A stretch of 5,725 nt of DNA from Streptomyces sp. NRRL B-1347 (GCF_000720325.1 NZ_JOJM01000143.1:1-5725), one strand, 5' to 3'; positions 1-5,690 are shown, numbered from the stretch's first letter. Made by a program: numbers and translations. Notes: generated by a model from the letters alone, not told the origin.

Positions 1-314
1 GTGGCGGGGTGGGCCAGGTGCGGGTGGGCCCACAGGATCTGGCCCTGCTTCAGGCCGGTGAGGTCCTGGGGGGCGGGTGTGTGGACGAGGATCACGTCGC
101 ATTCGGAGAAGATCTCGTCGCGGGTGCAGATGCCGCCGCAGAGCGGGGCGAGGTGGTCGTCGGCGATGCCGAAGGCGGTGCCGTAGCCCGTCTCGAGGTA
201 GAGCTGGCTGCTGGTGGTGCTCTCCAGCCGGGCCAAATGCTGCGGGTGCAGGGGCAGGCGCTGGTCGTGGGCCGTGCGGGATGCCGTGATGAGTCCGACC
301 GTGAGCTGGGTCAT
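1..314 (-). CDS. N5-(carboxyethyl)ornithine synthase-like / alanine dehydrogenase-PNT N-domain protein, 3' end truncated by window edge
   Basis: Only the first 104 codons are present; the gene runs off the left edge. The protein starts MTQLTVGLITASRTAHDQRL. It has the layout of the AlaDH/PNT N-terminal domain: a short beta strand (VGLI, about 6-9), an Arg followed by Leu-Pro-Leu (R19-L22) where the family keeps its substrate-binding Arg, a Gly-rich turn (ETGYGTAFGI, 41-50), a D/E-rich segment leading to CDVIL (72-76), and GQILWAHPHLAH (91-102), matching the family's 'GQ-hydrophobic...H' strand. The spacing and the 'TRDEIF..CDVIL' block look most like N5-(carboxyethyl)ornithine synthase, which reductively condenses pyruvate with ornithine or lysine using NADPH. 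The start is supported by GAGGA at 322-326, spaced 7 bases. The NAD(P)-binding domain is outside the window. Alternatives are alanine dehydrogenase or a saccharopine-dehydrogenase-type enzyme. Family confidence is good; substrate is unknown. Confidence 0.75.
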   Translation of the reverse strand, partial: MTQLTVGLITASRTAHDQRLPLHPQHLARLESTTSSQLYLETGYGTAFGIADDHLAPLCGGICTRDEIFSECDVILVHTPAPQDLTGLKQGQILWAHPHLAHPA

Positions 315-528
315 GCCGGTTTCCTCGTCCTCCGATGCGAAGTGGCCGGGCCGCCGCCGGGCCCGGGATGGTGGGGTGCCGCGGTGCGTCGCTCGTGGGC
401 CGGGCGGCGCCGTGTGCTGCCGGGCGTGCGGTGGCGGCCGCGCCGGGGTGACCGTGTGTCAGGTGCGGTCCGGGTGCGGCGGCGGCAGGCCGCGCCGGGT
501 GCGTCACGGGGCCTTCACCGCATGGAAA
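315..528 (-). promoter_or_regulatory. Long GC-rich leader of the truncated dehydrogenase gene, with a hairpin at 346-366
   Basis: If the promoter at 529-557 is used, transcription starts near 522 and leaves an untranslated leader of roughly 200 bases. It contains a perfect 7-bp stem, CCGGGCC (346-352) with GGCCCGG (360-366), around a 7-base loop. The hairpin lies about 20 bases upstream of the Shine-Dalgarno sequence at 322-326. I see no convincing small gene and no recognised riboswitch here. At this GC content short hairpins are common, so a regulatory role is only a possibility. Confidence 0.3.
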
Positions 529-557
529 ACGCTATGTTGCATTCATTTTCGGGTCAA
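529..557 (-). promoter_or_regulatory. Sigma-70/HrdB-type promoter for the truncated dehydrogenase gene
   Basis: On the minus strand a -35 box TTGACC (557-552) is followed by a 17-base spacer and a -10 box TAGCGT (534-529), matching TTGACN and TANNNT with ideal spacing. It sits in one of the few A/T-rich stretches of the window (521-560 is about 43% GC by hand count) and points at the minus-strand gene starting at 314. No other intergenic region here has a match this good. Confidence 0.6.
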
Positions 558-563
558 CGAATG
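540..563. promoter_or_regulatory. Imperfect 24-bp dyad overlapping the -35 box: candidate operator
   Basis: CATTC (540-544) is mirrored by GAATG (559-563) and TT (546-547) by AA (556-557), giving 8 of 12 complementary positions in a 24-bp dyad. It covers the -35 box and much of the spacer of the minus-strand promoter, the usual place for a repressor site. The winged-helix regulator encoded 160 bases away is the obvious candidate to bind it, but this is inferred from position only. Confidence 0.4.
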
Positions 564-609
564 AGGCGCTGCGGGGCGGGTTGATGCGCAGGTCAGCGGC
601 GTGAAATTC

Positions 610-661
610 TTGCAAAGGGGCTGATGGTTAATGCAATGAGTGGCTGATTCATGCTTTGCAA
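610..661. repeat. Inverted repeat TTGCAAAG / CTTTGCAA with internal direct repeat GGCTGAT
   Basis: A perfect 8-bp inverted repeat, TTGCAAAG (610-617) and CTTTGCAA (654-661), flanks 36 bases. Between the arms the heptamer GGCTGAT occurs twice (619-625 and 642-648, 23 bases apart), each followed shortly by ATGC. A further TTGCATT/AATGCAA pair (537-543 and 630-636) interleaves with it. The stretch 601-660 is about 43% GC, far below its surroundings. It lies directly upstream of the regulator gene and likely holds its promoter and binding sites. No exact family operator is recognised. Confidence 0.5.
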
Positions 662-684
662 CGAGCTGAATTCGAACGCACACT
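656..684 (+). promoter_or_regulatory. Weak candidate promoter for the regulator gene
   Basis: TTGCAA (656-661, 4 of 6 to TTGACA) stands 17 bases from CACACT (679-684, 3 of 6 to TATAAT). Its -35 would lie in the right arm of the inverted repeat, which would suit autoregulation. A rival is TTGATG (581-586) with GAAATT (603-608) at a 16-base spacing. Neither is strong. Confidence 0.2.
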
Positions 685-720
685 GGCCACCGCATACAGA
701 GCGCACGAGGTGAGCCAGCC

Positions 721-1491
721 ATGCCAGGAAACAGACTCACGCAGCAGGACCGCCGCACCATCGCGGCGGGCCTGGCCGACGGGCTTTCGTACACCGCGAT
801 CGCCAAGCGGCTGAAGCGGCCGACGTCGACCGTCACCCGGGAGGTGATGCGCAACGGCGGGCCCCGCGAGTACCGGGCGGACCGCGCGCACCACGCGGCG
901 GGGCGGCGCGCCCGGCGGGACCGGCCGCCGGGCGGCGGGGCGGTGCAGCCGTCGGTGCCCCAGGCCGGCAGCGAGGACTACGGGCGCGACGGGCAGGCGG
1001 TGCGCGCCTACGAGGAGCGCCTGGTGCAGCTGCTGGTCGCCATCGGCCTGCAGGCGATGGTCTCGCGGGTGCTGGCCTGCATCTGCGTCACCGACTCCGG
1101 CAGTGTGACCTCCGCCGAGCTGGCCCGGCAGCTGCGGGTCAGCCCGGCCTCGGTCTCCAAGGCCATCAGCCAGCTGGAGCGGCAGGAGATCGTGCGGCGC
1201 GAGCGCGATGCGGGGCAGCGGCACGACCGGTACCTCATCGACGACGACGTGATGTACCGGGCCATCGTGGGCAATCTGCGGCGCAATGCCGCCTTCGCCG
1301 AGACCGTCTACGAGGGGGTCGGTGTCCTGGGTGCCGCGACGCCCGCCGGGACGCGGCTCAAGGACATGGGTCAGCTCCTGGACCACGTCACCCACAGCAT
1401 GATGCGGTCGCTGGAGCAGTGGCGGGCCCTGGCCTCGGCGCCGGCCGGGCGGGCGGGCGGCGCGGGCGGTGCGGCCGGGGAAGGCGGGTAG
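721..1491 (+). CDS. Two-domain transcriptional regulator: IS30-type HTH plus GbsR/MarR-like winged helix
   Basis: A 256-residue cytoplasmic DNA-binding protein. Residues about 5-45 (LTQQDRRTIAAGLADGLSYT through STVTREVMRNGG) are a helix-turn-helix of the type found at the N terminus of IS30-family transposases. A basic, disordered linker follows (61-95). Residues about 98-175 form a winged helix of the GbsR/MarR type: 'SAELARQLRVSPASVSKAIS' (131-150) is the HTH and 'RRERDAGQRHDRY' (159-171) the wing. The C-terminal helices (about 177-237) probably dimerise, and the tail after 238 is a Gly/Ala run. No transposase catalytic domain is present. From memory the same arrangement is common in Streptomyces as a stand-alone regulator, with no ligand known to me. 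The ATG has a strong Shine-Dalgarno sequence, GAGGTGA (707-713), spaced 7 bases. It is divergent from the dehydrogenase gene and convergent with the SDR gene, and probably controls the divergent region and itself. Confidence 0.85.
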   Translation: MPGNRLTQQDRRTIAAGLADGLSYTAIAKRLKRPTSTVTREVMRNGGPREYRADRAHHAAGRRARRDRPPGGGAVQPSVPQAGSEDYGRDGQAVRAYEERLVQLLVAIGLQAMVSRVLACICVTDSGSVTSAELARQLRVSPASVSKAISQLERQEIVRRERDAGQRHDRYLIDDDVMYRAIVGNLRRNAAFAETVYEGVGVLGAATPAGTRLKDMGQLLDHVTHSMMRSLEQWRALASAPAGRAGGAGGAAGEGG

Positions 1492-1503
1492 GGCGGGCGG
1501 GGT

Positions 1504-2283
1504 TCAGAGCTGGCGCAGGGCGCCGCCGTCGACGGGCCATTCGGCGCCGGTGACCTGGCTCGCCAGGGGCGACAGCAGGTAGGCGATGACGCGGGCGACA
1601 TCGTCGGGGGTGCCGATGCGGCCGGTGGGCAGGCGGCGCACTTCGCGGACGAAGTGGTCGACGGCTTCTTCCCGGGGGCGCTGGAAACGGGTGGCGAGCT
1701 GGTCGGCGAAGCCGCCGGGGGCGTCGAAGAGGGCGGTGCGGGTGGGGCCGGGCGAAACGACGTTGGAGCGCACCCCGCGGGGGCCGAACTCCGCGGCCAG
1801 GGTCTTGGACACCGACAGCAGCGCGGTCTTGGCGGCGGCGTAGTCGACGACGGGGGCGTCGGGGAAGCGGGCGGCCTCGCTGGCGACGTGGACGATGCCG
1901 GCGGCCCCGCGGTCGAGCAGGGCGGGCAGCGCGGCGCGGGTCATGCGCACGGCGGAGTGGAAGTTCAACTCGAAGCTGTGCAGCCACTGTTCGTCGCTCA
2001 CGTCGAGGAAGCCGGTGCGCGAGGTGAGGCCGCCGGCGTTGTTCACCAGGCCGTCCAGTCGCTGGTGGCGCTCCAGGACGGCGTCGATGACGCGGGCGGG
2101 CGCGCCGGGGTCGGTGACGTCGGCGGCCAGGGGGTGGATGCCGGGGGCGGGGGCGGTGCGGGGGGTGCGGGAGACGGCGGTGACCTGGGCGCCTTCGGCG
2201 GCCAGCAGCCGGGCGGTGGCCTCGCCGATCCCGGCGGAGGCGCCGGTGACGAGGAAGACCTTGTCCTTCAGGTGCAGTTCCAC
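1504..2283 (-). CDS. Classical short-chain dehydrogenase/reductase (SDR)
   Basis: A 259-residue cytoplasmic oxidoreductase with every classical SDR landmark: cofactor loop TGASAGIG (13-20), NNAG (81-84), catalytic Asn in ELNFHS (N107), Ser135, Tyr148 and Lys152 in YAAAK with the canonical 13-residue Ser-Tyr spacing, and the PGPTRT loop (178-183). It ends in the usual 'TGAEWPVDGGALRQL'. Arg39 after the second strand (VSRTPR) suggests a preference for NADP(H), an inference. Full length. The start is a GTG, the only start codon in this frame near the N terminus, and no Shine-Dalgarno sequence is visible (upstream reads CCTCACTTTCC). Its 3' end faces the regulator across 12 bases. It lies 149 bases downstream of the lyase gene, so it may be in the same transcript or have its own promoter. 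Substrate cannot be read from the sequence; reduction or oxidation of a ketone/alcohol is the default. Confidence 0.9.
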   Translation of the reverse strand: MELHLKDKVFLVTGASAGIGEATARLLAAEGAQVTAVSRTPRTAPAPGIHPLAADVTDPGAPARVIDAVLERHQRLDGLVNNAGGLTSRTGFLDVSDEQWLHSFELNFHSAVRMTRAALPALLDRGAAGIVHVASEAARFPDAPVVDYAAAKTALLSVSKTLAAEFGPRGVRSNVVSPGPTRTALFDAPGGFADQLATRFQRPREEAVDHFVREVRRLPTGRIGTPDDVARVIAYLLSPLASQVTGAEWPVDGGALRQL

Positions 2284-2432
2284 GGAAAGTGAGGTCCCGG
2301 TTCGTTGGGTGGTGGTGCACCGCGCCCGCGCGGGCTGGGGGGCGGGTGCGGTGGCGGGGACCTCAGGCTAGGGGCCCGGCGCCCCGGGCGGGGGCCGGGC
2401 GGGGTGACTGCGCTCGTACGGGTGTTGCTCGC
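2284..2432 (-). other. Lyase-SDR spacer with GC hairpins; no gene
   Basis: This 149-base spacer holds a 5-bp stem GGGGC/GCCCC with a 5-base loop (2371-2385), followed on the minus strand by TAGCCT (2370-2365), and a perfect 12-bp palindrome GCCCGCGCGGGC (2324-2335) with no loop. There is no T-run, so an intrinsic terminator is not shown. TAGCCT fits the -10 pattern TANNNT but has no -35 partner. Whether the SDR gene is read through from the lyase gene or has its own promoter is open. Confidence 0.3.
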
Positions 2433-3917
2433 TCAGCTGTCCGCCCGCGGCGGCAGGGCGCGGTCGACCAGCGGGGCGGCGGCGCCGGTGTAGTGGGCGG
2501 GGTCCAGCAGGGGGCGGACCAGGGCGCTGTGGGCGGCCAGTTCGGGGGCGGCGGCCAGGACCGCGGCCAGGGGGCGGCCGGTGCGGGCGGCCTCGTCGGC
2601 GGCCTCGGACAGCAGCGCCTTGGCGCGGGCGCGGCCCAGGTGCGGGGTGAGGGCGGCGGCCACGCGTTCGGCCAGCATGCGGCCCTGGGTGAGGCCGGTG
2701 TTGTGGCGCATCCGCTCGGGGTCGGTGCGCAGGCCCTCGGCGAGGGCGGCCGCGGTGTGGGCGGCGCCGCCGACCAGGCGCAGGGCCTCGCGCAGCGGCT
2801 GCCACTCGGCGTGCCAGGCCCCGGCGGAGCGCTCGTCCTCGGAGAGCAGGCAGTGGAAGAGGGTGGCGGCCAGGGCGGGCACCTGCAGGGCGGTGCTGCG
2901 GATCAGGGTGGACAGCACGGGGTTGCGCTTGTGCGGCATGGCCGAGGAGCTGCCGCGGCCGGGCCGGGTGGGCTCGGTGACCTCGCCGATCTCGGTGCGG
3001 GTGAGGGTCTGTACGTCGATGGCGAACTTGCCGAGCGCGCCCGCGGTGAAGGCGAGCACGGAGGCGGCGTCGGCGATGGGGGTGCGCAGGCTGTGCCAGG
3101 GCAGGTCGGGGGTGGCCAGGCCGGTCTCGGTGGCGAAGGCCAGGGTGAGGTCCTCGGTGTAGGAGGCGGGGTCGGCGGCGGTGGCGTGTTCGAGGTAGCC
3201 GGCCAGGGTGCCGGCGGCGCCGCCGAGGGAGACGGGCAGGCCGCCGTCCAGGAGGCGGTCCACGCGGGTGAGGGCGTCCTGGATGAGCTGGCGCCAGCTG
3301 GCGGCCTTCAGGCCGAAGGTGGTGGGCAGGGCGTGCAGGGCCAGGGTGCGGGCGGTGGCCAGGGTGTCGCGGTGGGTGCGGGCGAGGCGGGCCAGGGCCC
3401 GGGCGGTGCGGTGCAGGTCGCCGCGGATCAGGCGCAGCGCGTGCGCGGTGACCAGCATGGTGGCGGTGTCCAGGATGTCCTGGCTGGTGGAGCCGCGGTG
3501 CACGTATTCGGCGGCGGCCGCATCCAGGGCGGCGACCTCGCGGGTGAACTCCGCGACCAGCGGCACGACCGGGTTGGCGGTCTCCCGGGAGGCGAGGGCC
3601 AGCAGGCGCGGCTCGATGCGGGTGGCCGCGGCGGCCCGGGTGATGGTGTCCGCCGCGTGGCCGGGGATGGTGCCCAGGCGGGCCTGGGCGCGGGCCAGGG
3701 CGGCCTCGGCGGCCAGCATGGCGTGCAGCCAGGCCTGGTCGGTGACGGCGGTCTCGGCCGGGACGCCCGCGCGGACGGGGGCGAGCAGGCCGGAGTCCCG
3801 GTCGGGCGGGCTGGCTTCCCCGGCGGGCAGGCCCCGGCCCGGGGCCGGGTCCGGGTGCGGGTGCGGGTGCGGGGCTGGTGGTGCCGTCTGGGGGGCGGGC
3901 CCGCTGGGTTCGGGCAT
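2433..3917 (-). CDS. Fumarase/aspartase-superfamily lyase (3-carboxymuconate cycloisomerase / nitrosuccinate lyase-like)
   Basis: A 494-residue enzyme of the argininosuccinase/fumarase superfamily, normally a cytoplasmic homotetramer that eliminates fumarate or performs a related cycloisomerisation. The three conserved blocks are present: HRGSTSQDILDTA (140-152), LHALPTTFGLKAASW (194-208) with His195, and the signature RGSSSAMPHKRNP (321-333) whose Ser loop carries the catalytic base. The opening GLLAPVRAG (43-51) and the TTFGLKAA stretch look most like PcaB (3-carboxy-cis,cis-muconate cycloisomerase). That branch also includes the nitrite-releasing nitrosuccinate lyases such as CreD. No other protocatechuate-pathway gene is in view, so a biosynthetic lyase is at least as likely as PcaB; this is inference. 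The first 42 residues are an unusual Pro/His-rich extension. The ATG has GAGGT (3924-3928) spaced 6 bases. It lies 140 bases downstream of the oxidase gene. Confidence 0.85.
   Translation of the reverse strand: MPEPSGPAPQTAPPAPHPHPHPDPAPGRGLPAGEASPPDRDSGLLAPVRAGVPAETAVTDQAWLHAMLAAEAALARAQARLGTIPGHAADTITRAAAATRIEPRLLALASRETANPVVPLVAEFTREVAALDAAAAEYVHRGSTSQDILDTATMLVTAHALRLIRGDLHRTARALARLARTHRDTLATARTLALHALPTTFGLKAASWRQLIQDALTRVDRLLDGGLPVSLGGAAGTLAGYLEHATAADPASYTEDLTLAFATETGLATPDLPWHSLRTPIADAASVLAFTAGALGKFAIDVQTLTRTEIGEVTEPTRPGRGSSSAMPHKRNPVLSTLIRSTALQVPALAATLFHCLLSEDERSAGAWHAEWQPLREALRLVGGAAHTAAALAEGLRTDPERMRHNTGLTQGRMLAERVAAALTPHLGRARAKALLSEAADEAARTGRPLAAVLAAAPELAAHSALVRPLLDPAHYTGAAAPLVDRALPPRADS
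3847..3870. repeat. In-frame hexanucleotide tandem repeat in the lyase N terminus
   Basis: Four tandem units of GGGTGC (the first is the variant GGGTCC) fill 3847-3870. On the coding strand they give alternating Pro-His (H17, H19, H21, then D23 of the lyase). Unit gain or loss would stay in frame and change only the length of the His-Pro run. The run sits in the poorly conserved extension before the catalytic fold. Confidence 0.7.
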
Positions 3918-3971
3918 GGGAGCACCTCGCTGGGCGGGAGGGACAGGAACGCAGAAGGCAGGGGTGGAGGG

Positions 3972-4022
3972 CGGGCGGCCGCCGCCCGGGGCGGTGCGGG
4001 CGAAACGCTCGACCGCCCCGGG
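3972..4022 (-). terminator. Strong hairpin between oxidase and lyase genes: terminator or attenuator candidate
   Basis: CCCGGGGCGGT (3985-3995) and ACCGCCCCGGG (4012-4022) form a perfect 11-bp stem around a 16-base loop; it is the most stable dyad I found in a spacer. A second hairpin, CGGGCGG/CCGCCCG (3972-3978 with 3982-3988, 3-base loop), shares bases 3985-3988, so the two cannot form fully together. A short stem ACCCC/GGGGT (4046-4058) also overlaps the oxidase stop codon. No T-run follows on the minus strand, so this is not a classical intrinsic terminator. GC-rich hairpins without T-runs are often proposed as terminators in Streptomyces. It could weaken read-through from the oxidase gene to the lyase gene, or stabilise a 3' end. 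Confidence 0.4.
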
Positions 4023-4057
4023 GAGCTGGGGAGTTGGAGGCAGCAACCCCTGGGGGG

Positions 4058-5599
4058 TCAGGGGGTGATGGCGTGGGGGAAGCGGAAGAAGCCGTGCGGG
4101 TCGTAGCGGCGCTTGACCTGGGTGAGGCGGGGCAGGTTGGTGCCGTAGTAGGCCTGGGCGTGGTCGGGCAGCTTGGGGTCGGGGTAGTTGACGTAGGCGC
4201 GGCCGTTGGAGTGCGGGTCGATGGCGGCGAAGCAGCCGTCGACCCAGTCCTGGGCGGCCTTCTCCTCGACGGCGGTGGGCTGGGGGGTGGTCAGGTCGAT
4301 GCCGCACACGGAGGTGAACTCCGCGTCGCGGTGGACGTAGGCGCTGGCGCCGGAGGCGACGTTGTTGGCGTTGCCGCCCAGGGCCATCAGGCTGATGACG
4401 CGGGTCTGCCCGCCGCGGCGGTCCGCCTCGTAGGCGGCCAGCAGGTTGTTCAGGCCGGAGGCGGGCAGCGGGCGGGCGAACATGCGGCCGCGGTTCTTGG
4501 TGTAGGCGGTGCGCGGCAGGCTCGCGCCGGGCGCGGTGCCGCTGGTGTGGCACTGGGTGGGGGTCAGGGTGGCGCAGCCGAAGCGCTGCATCATCGCCTT
4601 GTCGTAGGGCAGTTCCTCGCTGGTGCGCGAGGCGGGCGGGCTGCCGACCAGGGAGACCAGCTGGTCCAGGGAGTCCTTGAGGGGGGCGGCGGTGCCGAGG
4701 TAGGCGCCGGTGACCATGGCGGTGGGCACGGTGCCGGGGCGGGCGTCGGGCAGCAGCAGGACGGCGTCGGGGGCCACTTCGGGGGCCGCGGCCCGGGCCC
4801 ACTGCTGGTAGCCGACGAGCATGTCCTGGGCCTTGTCCCAGGGCCAGGTGAGGGTGAAGGTGGTGGCGACGGGCACCTGGGTGGGGGCGAGTTCGAAGTC
4901 GGTGATGACGCCGAAGTTGCCGCCCCCTCCCCCGCGAAGGGCCCACAGCAGGTCGGGGTTCTGCTTGGCGGATGCGGTGACGACGCGGCCGTCGGCAAGC
5001 ACGACCTGGGCGCCGACCAGACGGTCGCTGGCGGGTCCGTACTTGCGGTGCTGCCAGCCGTGGCCGCCGCCGGTGACGAAGCCGCCGGGGCACACCGTGG
5101 GGCAGAAGCCGCCGGGCACGGCCAGGCCGTGGGCGGCGAGCTGGGTGACGATGTCGATCATCTGGGTGGCGGGGCCGACGTGGACGGTGGAGCCGGAGGT
5201 GCGCACCGTGTTGAGGCGGGTGAGGTTGATGACCAGGCCCTGGGTGGTGGACCAGCCGGTGAAGCTGTGGCCGCCGCTGCGGATCGCGGTGTGGATGGCG
5301 TTGTCCTGGGCGAAGCGGATGCAGGTGGCCACGTCGGTGGCGGTCTCGCAGTAGGCGACGGCCTGCGGGCGCAGGTGGTCGAACTGGGCGGAGGCCAGCT
5401 GCCGGGCCCGGTCGTAGCGGCTGTCGCCGGGCAGGACGAGGTCGCCCTGGAGGGCTGCGCACAGCTGCCCCCAGTTGGGGCCGCGGCCGCGCCGGGGCCG
5501 GGGACGTGCCTGGGCCAGGGGCGAGCCGACCAGGAGTGTGCTGGAGGAGGCGACGGCGATACCCGCGCCGGCGCCCAGGAGGGCCCTTCTGGTGGGCAT
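4058..5599 (-). CDS. Secreted FAD-dependent oxidase of the berberine bridge enzyme (BBE) family, probably bicovalent FAD
   Basis: A 513-residue full-length oxidase. The N terminus MPTRRALLGAGAGIAVASSS is a Tat-type signal (twin Arg 4-5, then a hydrophobic stretch), with likely cleavage after AQA (29-31), so the folded flavoprotein is probably exported. The FAD_binding_4 domain follows (about 75-240). It includes RSGGHS (107-112), whose His111 matches the residue linked to the FAD 8-alpha carbon, and GFCPTVCPGG (164-173), whose Cys166 matches the second, 6-S-cysteinyl link, so a bicovalent flavin is expected. GGGGGNFGV (223-231) is the usual FAD-domain end motif. The C-terminal BBE segment is clear: AYVNYPD (468-474), YYGTNLPRL (484-492), KRRYDPHGFFRFPHAI (496-511). 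Relatives oxidise sugars, alcohols or amines, or form rings, using O2 and releasing H2O2. The ATG has AAGGGAA (about 5604-5610) close upstream. An apparent 40-residue upstream extension in this frame is translated adapter plus spacer and is rejected. Substrate unknown. Confidence 0.9.
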   Translation of the reverse strand: MPTRRALLGAGAGIAVASSSTLLVGSPLAQARPRPRRGRGPNWGQLCAALQGDLVLPGDSRYDRARQLASAQFDHLRPQAVAYCETATDVATCIRFAQDNAIHTAIRSGGHSFTGWSTTQGLVINLTRLNTVRTSGSTVHVGPATQMIDIVTQLAAHGLAVPGGFCPTVCPGGFVTGGGHGWQHRKYGPASDRLVGAQVVLADGRVVTASAKQNPDLLWALRGGGGGNFGVITDFELAPTQVPVATTFTLTWPWDKAQDMLVGYQQWARAAAPEVAPDAVLLLPDARPGTVPTAMVTGAYLGTAAPLKDSLDQLVSLVGSPPASRTSEELPYDKAMMQRFGCATLTPTQCHTSGTAPGASLPRTAYTKNRGRMFARPLPASGLNNLLAAYEADRRGGQTRVISLMALGGNANNVASGASAYVHRDAEFTSVCGIDLTTPQPTAVEEKAAQDWVDGCFAAIDPHSNGRAYVNYPDPKLPDHAQAYYGTNLPRLTQVKRRYDPHGFFRFPHAITP

Positions 5600-5690
5600 G
5601 GTGTTCCCTTTCGTGACGGTGTACGAGTACGGGTCGTGCGGTGGTGCCCGGTGGGGGGCCGTCCGGTGGCGCGGTGGGGGGGGCGTGGGG
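5600..5690 (-). promoter_or_regulatory. Truncated upstream region of the oxidase gene
   Basis: Only 91 genomic bases upstream of the oxidase start survive before the adapter. They hold the Shine-Dalgarno sequence and GTAC-GA-GTAC (5621-5630), a possible regulator half-site pair. The region also has G-rich runs on the plus strand (about 5652-5690). No clear -10/-35 pair is visible. The true promoter may be lost beyond the contig end. Confidence 0.25.

Noticed and set aside
9..584. Plus-strand frames over 1-584
   Set aside because: Composition is Gly/Arg-rich without any motif, and the minus strand holds a recognisable enzyme with a good ribosome site.
721..850. IS30 transposase remnant
   Set aside because: The IS30-type HTH is in frame with an intact winged-helix regulator, with no inverted terminal repeats or DDE domain nearby.
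649..1395. Minus-strand frame antisense to the regulator
   Set aside because: No recognisable domain and typical shadow composition; the plus-strand frame has two clear HTH domains and a strong ribosome site.
2143..2171. G-quadruplex motif (runs G5, G5, G6, G3) on the plus strand within the SDR gene
   Set aside because: Such G-runs are expected from codon bias at this GC content and nothing else points to function.
2416..2423. GTACGGGT shared with 5627-5634, upstream of the SDR and oxidase genes
   Set aside because: An 8-base match between two spacers is weak, absent from the lyase spacer and the divergent region, and could be chance.
2289..4106. Long plus-strand reading frame of 605 codons
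   Set aside because: It is antisense to the lyase gene, Gly/Gln/Ala-rich with no domain, and arises from high GC and third-position bias of the minus-strand gene.
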